Under the pieces are notes generated by a model that was not told where the DNA came from, did no database searches, and saw only the letters and a list, made by a program, of their open reading frames with translations. From Scortum barcoo (lineage: Eukaryota; Chordata; Actinopteri; Centrarchiformes; Terapontidae), in NCBI GenBank assembly GCA_023238725.1, contig CM041541.1, positions 9,448,044-9,512,043 on the forward strand: DNA of 64,000 nucleotides. The letters are read 5' to 3'. Each line of letters starts with the position of its first letter. The first letter of the stretch is position 1. Position numbers and translations under genes: made by a program. Below, piece after piece: positions 22,101 to 34,100 of this stretch.

Positions 22101-25100
22101 TGTATGAGGTGATTATAATGCAGGAATAATGCATAAACACATTACAGTGGGAATATTTGCAGTGTGCTTATAATGTTTCAAAATGCACCTTGAGGAAAGT
22201 GTTACTATGTTTTCTGGCTGTTTTAAAGCCTATAAAGAACTTAACGTAGTGTTTAAATAGAAATTAACACAGAAAACCCTACTTTTGCATGATTTTGCCA
22301 ATTGAGTTTGTGTTTGTGTCACATCCAGGCTCGGTTAGCTCACGTGGCGGCAGAAGCAGAGCTGAAGGTCCCCTTTTCAGACGAGCTCCCCTCCCGGCAG
22401 GCGCAGCTCGCGGCGCTGCAGAGCGGCGAGGAGTTCGATGTCCTGGTGGTCGGAGGAGGGGCCACGGGGGCGGGATGTGCCTTAGACGCTGTCACACGCA
22501 GTAAGCTCGCTCTGCATTCAAGTGCAGCACTCCTCATGTATGAAAGCTTTTCATGTGTCAGGACTGAGGGAAACAGTAAACACCTCACAGAACACTTTTA
22601 TTTTTGTTGGAGTTTACTTAAAAACCCACTGGGTTACTGAAAATGACAATTTATTGGCTGGAATTCTTGTTATCACTCCATAAATGTATTTTCTAAATTC
22701 AGAGCAAACTTAAAGTAAAAACTAGTGTTACTATTTTTTTTTTTTTTTAGAGTTTAGTCCCCTTCAATGCTTAAGTTTATTTTTAGATTCATTTACATGT
22801 TATTTTGCATACATGTGACATAGATATAAGAGAATATGTTTATTAATATTTAATTTGAACACTTGTGTCCAGAGCCTCATGAGCAGTCACAAGCTCTCTG
22901 TGGGAATTTTTGCCCTCAGTACTGGCTCTCAGGCTACTTGATTGTTTGTGATTGGTGGAGGGTGTTGTTGCCTAACAGATACGACCGAGAAAAAAAAAAC
23001 AAAACTTGTGTGTTATTGCTGGATAATGTGCCATTTTAATTCAATAATAAAAACACTTTCAATATTAGTCAAAGCTAAGGCAGCAAAAATAGTGTTCCTG
23101 AGACAAGAATTATTTATTGTTTTAAGATTATTGAAATAAAAAAATTTAATGAACCTCTGTCATTTTATTTACTTTTTTTTTTTTCAGACCTCAAGACTGC
23201 CCTCGTCGAGAGAAGCGATTTCTCTTCAGGGACGAGCAGTCGGAGCACCAAACTGATCCATGGTGGAGTCCGCTACCTCCAGAAGGCCATCATGAAGCTG
23301 GACTATGAACAGGTTCCTCTTCACCCCATTCTTTTTTTTTTATGAGTCTTTACATAAAACCCTTCTTCTAGTTTTCCACTTTTTCATGAATACTCTTCTA
23401 CATGTAGAGCTTTAACACATCTACACACACACACCTGTTTTCACCCACATGAAACATCCTACATACTTCTACTTCATTCTGTCTGCAATTATCCGTCTTA
23501 TTTTCTTGCTCCTTGCTCTTCCTCATCATCACCCTCCTTTTCTCTCTCCTGGAACAGTACATGATGGTGAAAGAGGCCCTCCACGAGCGCGCCAACCTCC
23601 TGGAGATTGCGCCTCATCTCTCTGCGCCACTACCCATCATGCTTCCTGTTTACAAGTACGTGTCAATACTGGAAACGCACAGTGGGGAAAAACAGCACAA
23701 ACACACAGGCGATAATTGATATATTATGTTGGCGCGATGCTTTTAATCATTTAACTGGCGACAGCTGGAGGTGCTTTTTTATTTTTACGGATGGAAAATG
23801 GACACTTCTGAATGTTTGCTGTTTCCTTTGGTTAACCCCCAGAAATGTTGTTAATGGCTGCAAGTGATGATTCAGTTTCATTCTCCCATTTTTAATCACC
23901 GCGTTCATTTCTAAGATGGTGGCAGCTGCCTTACTACTGGGCAGGGATCAAGATGTACGACTTGGTGGCCGGCATCCAGTGCCTGAAGAGCAGCTACGTC
24001 CTCAGTAAGACCAAAGCCTTGGAGCTTTTCCCCATGCTGAAGAAGGACAAGCTGGTGGGAGCCATCGTCTACTACGACGGTGAGTCAAGGCTCCAAAATA
24101 CTTCTTTGTTGTTTTTTTTTTGCCGCAGAGGCTTTTTTTTTCGCTTTGCCTTTAATGGGATATTTTCACATAGACAGCAGCGTGTGTGGACAGTAATCTA
24201 AAAAGCACGCTTCGTTTGTTGATTCATTACTCATCTTTTTATTTGCTGTAAACACGAACAAGGCAGCTGAGTCACTGTTTTTGCTCTTGCCCTTTTCCAG
24301 TGTTTTCCTCCTTGTTCCTTTCCAGTGGCAATGGATTGGATCAGTTAACCATTAACTGATTGATGACCATTAACTGATTGATGACCATTAACTGATTAGT
24401 ATGATTTATTGAAAAAGGGTGGACATGCAGACAAAAAAACGTTAATGTTAAGTTGCAAACTTATTCTGAAAATAGCAAGATGAGGCATGTGATGAGATTT
24501 CTAAAGGAGTAGAAACTGAGCCAAAAAGCCACAAACGTTGAGAACTGGTGTTGAGTGGGGCGATTATTATTGATTAATGACACATTCATAAAAATGTATT
24601 AAATCACATTTCCTCAGCCACCTCTTAACATCTGTTAGCTCTTTCAACGCCTCAATCGTACGCCAAACCAAAAAAAGGATAAGATTTCAACAAGCAAATA
24701 AAAAAAAAACTTGACATTTCTCAAGCAAAATCTGGTTCTAAATGAATTATAATATTACAGACATTGAGTAGAAATTGCAATATCCAGCCAAACAGATGAT
24801 AGAAGATTTCAGCCTCAGATGTAAACTTTGCCCCATGGCCCTCACATCTCAACTGGTGCCGAACAAAACGTGTTGACAGGCTGGTAGGATGCCCTCTCCT
24901 CCCCGTGGCAGTAAAGGTTGCGTGTTCCCTGGATGGGTGCGGAGGGGAAGCAAACATATGCTGAGTGTCCAGCTGAGTGTGAGGAGGATCGTGCCGCGGG
25001 CATCCTTCTCCTCCCCACCACCGAAAATAACAACTTTGTGTCCACGGGTGATGTGTCTGTTACTGTAGGCTTCACTGAGAATCAGCTCGTCACGTCTCAG

Positions 25101-28100
25101 GACAACCGGCCGCGTTTTTTTTGGATCTGCTGCCACTTTTAATGCTTTTAATGCAACTAATTATTTATCAGGTGGATAAAATGAGAAATGCATCAAAATC
25201 TTCATGTTGTTACAGTGCGATTAACAGGAAAAAATAACATTTATGCTGCTTTTTTAAGGATGTAACTTGATCGAATAAGGTGTTCAATTTATAATCCGCA
25301 TTTTTTAAAAATTAGTCTCCCACTTTGACTTTCTTTTTAAGGTTTTTTTTATTAAGTGAAAATTCTTCATCTTATAGCACATTTTGGAGACAGTAATTTC
25401 TCTTGAAGGCTTCATTTATATGACAGTAATATATTGTTACTCATGCTGCACATTAAACAAGATTTTGCATTTTTTAAAACCAAAATAAACCAGGTTTTTA
25501 CTCTTTAAGTGTAAAATGTACGAGGCCATTTATAACTGGATTTACTGCAGGCAGGAGAAAGGGAAGAGCATGTTCTTGGTGCAGAGCAGCATATGTTTGA
25601 TTTCCACCTCCCTCCCCCGCCATCATCTGCTCTAAGGGGGCACAGGGCCGGGATGGTGGAGGGGTGGGGCGTCTTTTCTCCAATTATGCCGTCTGGAACA
25701 ATCACGCCGGTGACATTTCGAAATCTGACCTTCTCTCCCGGCGGTGTAGAGCACAGAGGAGCGTCGTCGACAGTCGGACCGGCTGAGCAACAGCTATTTC
25801 TCCCGCTGTCGTGGTTACTGCTGCTGCTGCAGCGGTGGCTGTTTTATTCTCACAAACACAGGACGTGTAATCCTCTTATTTTGAATTGGCTTGGTGGTGC
25901 ATTTGTTTTTATATTTGCAGCTACAGTGTGTTAAAGCTGCTGTAGGTACAACAGACATGTCTCTTCCTACAGTGCCTCCATCAAAAACATGGTACACAGA
26001 GGCCCACTGACAAATATCACCACAAACCACCTTCATTTCTATTCTGTCTTAGCTTTGTGCCTCTCTAGCCTCACTAAGAGATGTTATCATCTCTGATTAC
26101 GCGAGGGAATCCACAGGAAACAAGAAGAAATAAGGCTTTGGGTCAGTGATGATGCACAGAAAAATGAGGGGAGCTGTCGAACATTAGAAAATTAGACGTG
26201 CACAGAGACAGACTCTCAGCGGCATGAAGGATTGCAACATATTTGAAGTTTACGCTAGCATGTCTCTAGAAATGACAGGAAGTGACTTCATAAGTATGAA
26301 CATAAAACTGCAAATAAAAATGAATAATGGGCCACTTACATTATTGATTAAGAGTAATGGACATGTGATTTTCTAATGTAATATAATAACAAAGCTATAT
26401 TCTGCAAGCTGAGTCATAAAATAAATAGCAAGTGAAATGATTAAGATCAACAAGGTGAAAATACACAATATACTGTGTAAAAGTATTTATAAATGTTTTA
26501 CCAGTGAGATATAGACTTATATGTATTAACATTTGTACTAAAACAGCAAAATGGATCTGATTTGCTCTTACGAAGATGATTTAATATCTAAACACTTTGA
26601 AATGATTATAAAATCAGGCACATATTAGGATTCACATGTGATTTCACTGTAATACAAACTCTGTACTTGGACTTACGTTTTGATGTGAATTTATATTTGT
26701 TTGTCGCTTGGACATTTCAAGCTTTAGTTGCATTTACGAGCTTCCATTTCATCACTGTCGGTTTGCACATTTACAGAGACATTGGCCTTAAATGTCAAAT
26801 AAATACAGTGTACATAAAAACATAGACATTCAGCAGCCAGTTATAGTGCTCTTATTTCTGAATAAAGTTTATGGTGTATAATCGTCATTTTAAAGTACTT
26901 CTGGATTCCTTTCCATGTTTTTATACGCGTTGTCTGTCCAGTATCTTTTGTGTGTTTTACTTCTTTGTATCTGTGTGCACATCGTAAAGCAGAAATCCAG
27001 CCGAAGGCCTGAAACCACCCGTCTCTTCTGCTTCCTTTCAGGGCAGCACAACGATGCCCGCATGAACCTGGCCATCGCTCTCAGCGCTGCCCGCTACGGC
27101 GCCGCCATCGCCAACTACACCGAGGTGGTCCGCCTGCTGAAGACAACCGACCCGCAGACCGGCAAGGAGAAGGTGTGTGGCGCCCGCTGCAGGGACGTCG
27201 TCACAGGTGAGACATGCAGGTAGTCGCATATGTAAAGATCTTCAGCCAGACAGTGAGAATCTCTCCAGAGGTATCAGTGAGTGTTCGGGGGTTAAAGAGA
27301 AGCTGAAATAGCTGTTAATCTTTCTTGTTTTACCCTTTTTTTTTTACTTTATGCATATTAGAGTCATAAAAAGCTGAATCTGCACACTCTGTACCCCTCA
27401 GTCTATATTTTATTTCAATATTTTGCTTTTTGATAAATGAAATCTCTATATGTACTGTTTAATGGATACTTTATACAATAATTTGTACTTTTGTTCTCTG
27501 TTAATTCAAATTTCCCATCCCATCCTCGTACCTGTATCAAAACAACATAACAAATGCTCTTGATTTCTCATGCTTTACTCATGAATGTTTTAATGTTATT
27601 TCATCATCTCTCCCCCTCACAGGGCAGGAGTTCGACGTGAAAGCCAAGTGCGTGATCAACGCCACCGGGCCCTTCACGGATGCGCTGAGGAAGATGGACA
27701 ACCAGGAGAACCAGAACATCTGCCAGCCCAGCGCGGGCGTCCACATTGTCATCCCCGGTTACTTCAGGTACATCATCATACAGGCCGCGCCACGCACTCA
27801 GCGGCACATCCTTTTAAAATGGTATTTCGAATGCATAAACAGCGCTTTCTCATTCGTATGTGTAAATACTGAGCCGGCTAAACTATTACCTGACCTATGC
27901 TTACACGCGCAGGACAATCTTCTCCGGTGAAGATACAGCGTGGCAATAGAGTGGTTTTGTTGAAGTCGGGGGTTTTTAAAGTTCAGCGAAGCTTATTGAG
28001 TGAAACCCGAGGGAGTGCAAGCCCTTTGAACAGCGGCAGAAATGCCAACCACCTAATTCTCCTCCTCCTTTCCTCTCGTCTTCCTCCCCGCCGCTATCTG

Positions 28101-31100
28101 CCCCCTCCCCCACCTCCCCTCCTCCCCCATATCTGCGTCTTTTCTCCTCTCGCTCTTCCTCGATTTGTCCCCCGTTACCACATTTTTTTTCGTCTCTAAA
28201 ACACTTCCTACTCTTCTTCACACATATTCTGCTGCTTTCCATTGTTTCCTTCCACACATAAAATTAGATTGATAAAACTACAGATAGATAACACAATGAA
28301 TTAGAGAACTGAACTGTAACAGTAAAGATCGTAGAAAAGTCAACATAAAAGCGTTTCTACTACTCCAGCTTGTGATGATAAAAACTCTTCTTCCTGTGTT
28401 TTTTCCGTCCCCAAAGCCCCGACAACATGGGACTCCTCGATCCGGCGACAAGCGATGGACGCGTGATCTTCTTCCTGCCCTGGGAGAAGATGACCATCGC
28501 CGGTACGACCGACACGCCCACCAGCGTGACGGCGCACCCGATCCCGGGGGAGGACGACATCAACTTCATCCTGACGGAGGTCCGCAACTATCTTAGCCCC
28601 GACGTGGAAGGTACGGGAGCGTAAAGGATTGAATTATTTTTCATTTTTTATTTGTTTTGACTGATTTTGTGTCTACTTAATAACACGGTGTGGTTGGTTT
28701 AAGCGTCTGTGAAGGGGTTGATATTTGTAATAATACAAAAACCAAAAAAAAAAAGAGTTAATGTTTTGGATTGGCAGGACAGAGGGGACTGAATGCTGTA
28801 AAAATGTATGTGAAGAGTTGCAGAGCTTGTAAATTTTCATGTGAGCTGTTTAAGTAATTATTTTTCAAGCTTGTTTAAGATCTTGAAGTTCTTTTGCCAT
28901 GGTGGAGCTGACTTGACTGCATATATAGAAAGTAAACTGCAGGAACACGCTTCATCTCTTCAGATGAAAGAAAAGCTGTATGAGGGATTGTTCTCGACAG
29001 GAAGTGATGTCAGGAGGTCGGCTCTCTGTAGTCCACATAACAAAAAACAAAAGAAGAAGCACTCAGATAACTAAATGTAAAAAAAATACAGTGGAGTGAA
29101 ACATACAGTAGTGGGGCAGAAGTATAAAGACATACAGAATGAAAATATTCAAGTACAAATATCTCAAAATTGTACCTGAGTAATTGTACTTAGTTACAGT
29201 CCACCACTGCCTAGAGTGGTGCAAAGCAAAGATAAACAAGACAAAGTAAAGTTTATTTGTGTGTAATATCACGCATATAATAGCTTAGTGGGTTTTAAAG
29301 CTCCCAACACAGAACAAACTGTACGAGGAAACTCTTTAAAAACTAAACACTGGAAAGAGGAAGTCAAAGGAGGAAATTAAAGGAGAAATCCCAAATATTT
29401 CAGTCTGATGTAAAAGCAGAAATACGTCATATTATTACTAAATTTTGGAATTTTATTTCCAATTTATTCTTGTATTTTTGTAGCTGTCTGATCTTATTTC
29501 ACTGTATGTTTTTGTTCATGGTTCAAAAATGTTGAAGCACTTTTAACTTTTGTTCTTTGGAAAGAGCTGTTTTAAATAAAATGTATTATTATTATTTTTA
29601 TTAATAATGTAAGTATGAGTTCAAGATACCAAGAACTGCCATTGTTCTGGTTAAGTGTAACTATATATGTTAAACAAATAGTCACATTATACCTAAACTA
29701 TACCAAATTATACCTAAACATCCACATATTATCTCGTCTCATATTCTCAGCGTATGTCTCTGGCTCAAAGTGAAGTATTTCTTTGAAATGTGACTGTGTT
29801 TGTCTGCAGTGCGGCGAGGAGACGTGTTGGCGGCGTGGAGCGGCATCCGCCCGCTGGTGACCGACCCCAGCTCCAAAGACACTCAGTCCATCTGCAGGAA
29901 CCACATCGTCAGCATCAGCGACAGCGGACTGATCACCATCGCCGGTCAGTTTGCCTCCAGGAGCTGCCTGAGTTTAAAAGCTTTGTGTAAACTGTGTGAG
30001 TGATTTTATATCGTGTGTGTGTGTCCAGGTGGGAAGTGGACCACCTACAGGTCCATGGCTGAGGAGACTCTGGACGCCGCCGTCAAAGCTCACAACCTCA
30101 CAGCACAGCCCTGCAAGACTGTGGGTCTGATGCTGGAGGGAGCCAAAGGCTGGACGCCGACCCTCTACATCCGCCTGGTGCAGGACTACGGACTGGAGAG
30201 CGAGGTGAAACACATTTAGACTTTATGAACAGCATCAGCACGCAGACTCAAGTCATCTTAAATTGTGCAAACATTTATCAGAGCCAGAGATGCTCTGGCA
30301 GTACAAATAATGTCATGAGTTGAATTAAACCTCAGTGGGTGGAGCCAGAAAACCAAAACTTTATTGAAAAAGATGAGTTATAACAGGAAGCAGAAGTAGA
30401 AGACGCAATATCAGTTTTGGTCATTTTAATGGCCTCTCCCTTTTAAAATTGGTTTATCTTTTTCTCTCCGTACAGATTTATTCATTTTGTCATATTTAGT
30501 TTTCCGCCTCAGCCAAGCTGAAAAGCCTTTTTTTTTCTTTGTTTCCATCCAGCTGTTTTTATGCACAGTTTCTGTTTGCACATTAAAACAAGTGGATGGA
30601 AACAAACCTAATTAATAATTAAAAGTATTCAATCTCAGTTCACGGTGTCGTTAAATATCTCCAGTTGGACCCTTTTACATCTCTTAAAGACACAACTGTT
30701 ACTTGAGCTACTTCTTTAAGCCTCCAAGAACAGTTTGATGCACTAAAACTTTTCCGGCATCGTGAGGCATCGAAGAAAGTGGACCTTTAACTACCTACAG
30801 GACGCGCAGTCATCTGCAAACAAACCTGTAGCAGCTCTCACATTTGCCGTCGTCTCCGGCAGTGGAGCTGACATTAAGGCCGCTGCTGTAACAACACTGA
30901 CATTTCTGCTCCACAAAAGACTGGACACACGTTGAAATGCACTGCATGCTGTACAATTTATCAATGGCATTAAGTAAGGGAACATTGATTTACATCAGCT
31001 ACATGCCATCTTCCCAATAATTAGTCTGTGCATTTTCATTAAATCCGATAAAATATTGTTTCATGAAGAAAAAGTACTTGAGCAGCGAGAGCCTACAGTA

Positions 31101-34100
31101 CACTTACTCCTCATTAGAGGCGCCGGCTCTGCTGTTATCTCGAATATTCCTGAAAGGTCACTGTTGATATTTGGACAGCGTTTGCCCTTTCACATGATCG
31201 GCAAGCCGGCGATCTGAATAGCAAATAGCCCTCTTGTGTTCTGTAAACATGTGACACCTAATTGACAAAGAAGTGGCGCCAACGCTTATCATTTAACTCT
31301 GAGGAGGTGGAATCGATCAGGTGAACACCAATGGCCGCCGCAACAACCTGCATTGTTTCACCGGTGATTTTTAAATCATAGAGGCGGGAAAGTGAACGTG
31401 TCAAGTCAAAATACTTTATTATAGTTTGTTTAATCAAGTTAATAAAAGGTTATACTGCTAATAATATGATAATTAATAATTCTTAATTAAGAGAACACAG
31501 TCTTTAGACATGCAAATAACAAAGTTGGTGTTCATTTATTAATAAATATTGTATTTTCTGAGACCTGTTTTACACTATTAACTATTTTACATTTGTCTTG
31601 TATTAAAATTTATATTTCTCTTTTAAGATCTTGTTCATTGATTGATGAATATATAGAAAACCCTGAAATAACAGTGGAAAATTTATAGAAAATACAGCAT
31701 ATAGTATACTACATTTATACCACAGTACACAAAGGACAAAATATTAAGAATACTAATGATGATTTTCCAACACTAAATGTTGTTTTAAGTAACTGACTAT
31801 AATAAGGCATCCCAACAGCTGTTTGCACATTCAGTCTTTTTCTGTTATTATATGTTGTTTCTTTTTCTCTTTGCACAGGTCGCTCAGCACCTCGTCTCGA
31901 CGTACGGAGGGAAAGCATTCGACGTGGCCAAGATGGCTCAGGTCACCGGGCAAAGATGGCCGATCGTGGGGAAAAGACTGGTCTCTGAGTTCCCTTACAT
32001 CGAGGCCGAGGTAAAGCCAGGCAGTCTGGCGATTTGTCTCGCGGCTTATTGTCTCCACACTCAGCCTCACGTAAGCCCATTCTCTCTCAGGTGCTGTACG
32101 CGATCAAGGAGTACGCCTGCACAGCCATCGACGTCATCGCCCGACGAACGCGTCTGGGCTTCCTGAACGTGCAGGCGGCCGATGAAGCCCTCCCACGCAT
32201 CGTGCAGATCATGGCCAAAGAGCTGGACTGGAGCCAGGAGAGGAAGACGGTAGTTTATTTTATAATCACACCTAAAATGAGCAAAAAAGGGGATATAATT
32301 ACACATTTCAACCACAAACTGAAGATTTTGTCTTATTCCATTGTGTTGTGGTGTGATATCTTCCCTCCCTGCTCTTCTCTACCTCATGCTTTAATCCCTG
32401 GTGGGTTTTTAAAGTCCTGCCAGCGTTTCCACACAATAGAAAGGCCCACGCCCTTTATCCCTTCAGAGCAGAGGCTCCGTATGAACTGAACTCTCAACTA
32501 TTTGAAGACTTTATTGTTAAGCAGCTGGGTGGTTTAACATGTAAACTAAACATTTGCCAGAACGGGGAACACATTTGATACACTTCTACTTGTTTCATAA
32601 CAGCTGTTTGCTCTTTATGAGGTCAGACTTTAAAAGAAGCCTGTAAATATAATAAGCTTCAATTACCTTATTAGCTAATCTAAGAGGATTATTACACCCT
32701 GGGCACTTTCTGGTAAGTATTCATTAATATATTGTGAAGAGATCTAACTGAGGAGCTTTTAAATAAACATAGTCAAAATAGGTTTTATCTGAAGAGAGAA
32801 ATTTACATATTTGTTAGTCTTCCACTTAGAGATAGACAAATATGTAATAATATGTACAGAGTAGACAGGTAGCAGTGGTAGAAACACAGTATAGACTAAA
32901 TAAAGTACATAGCATATCGTATTTAATACATGTGAAGTGTAATAACATGAAGAGTTTTAGGTGAATGTAAAAACATAACAATAAAACCAGACCTGTGACA
33001 TTTAATCAATTTCATGAAAATTATTATGCTAATATTCCGGCTGATCGATGAACCGTTTCAGTAATTTCTCCTCTGAAATTTTCTGCTACCACTTTCTCAG
33101 ATGTGAGGATTTGCTGCTTTTCTGTATATGACAGCAGACAAAATGTCAACAAGACATTTAAAGACACAAATGTCTTTTTTGGCATTTCAGAGACCAAACT
33201 ATTGATGAGTAATCAGCAGATTAATCAGTGACGAAACAACTGAAGGTCAATTAAAAGCCAGATGTGGGTGCTGTCTCAGTTTTATATGTTTGATAAAGAA
33301 GTGTGTAATTGTGTGTGCATTGTTACACAAATCAGATGCATCAATCGTGTGATAATTGTTTTATATTCTGATTTTTTTTACTGTATACTCACTTTTAAGA
33401 TATGTTAAATGATGATGAATGATAAATGAATGATTTAAAGAGACAGTGGCTGAACAGCTGAGGTGAGGCTGATCACAATCCTCACGTCTCGACTCTCTGC
33501 GATGTTTCCTCCAGGCCGAGCTGGAAGCAGCGAAGAAATTTTTATACCACGAGATGGGCTACAGGTCTCGTTCTGAGCAGCTCACCAAGACATCTGAGAT
33601 CAACCTGGACTACCAGGAAGTAGTCAGGTAACTATCACACTTTATTTTTTTTCTTGTTTTTTAGAAAAGGTTTCTGTTTCTTGAGGAAGGGTTGTTTTAA
33701 ATGGACTTTTCTGCTAAAGAATTTATGAACGTTTTAATCTGAGGGTGATTATGCCGACATTTTTGTACATTTTTAGTGTTTTATATTCAACGTGTCCCCT
33801 CCTTCTGAAACAAAACATATGTCCTTTTTCTATAGTACATAAGAAAGCAATAAAGACTTTAAACTGCCTGTTTTCAGATCAAAACAACAAAACCAAATCA
33901 GATTTAAAACCCCGGAGCAGCAGCTAAACATGATGGACTGATATGATGCTGATTCTAGTGATCATACTGTTTAAAAGAAAATGGGGAATATGAGAATAAA
34001 AAAAGTTACAGATACTCGATGTGAGCAGATGTTTCCCCAAAAAGTCGGGTGGTTTCTTGTCTCTGCATCTTTATTTATTTATTTTTATTTTTTTTACAAG

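Larger units (their letters stand above)
19159..22328 (+). other. gpd2: gpd2 intron 2
   Basis: About 3.2 kb. Holds the dispersed repeat at 19785, a GC-rich complex block at about 20330-20530 that could be regulatory, a degenerate repeat copy at 21530-21800, and AT-rich filler. No coding exon with usable splice sites was seen inside. Confidence 0.5.
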
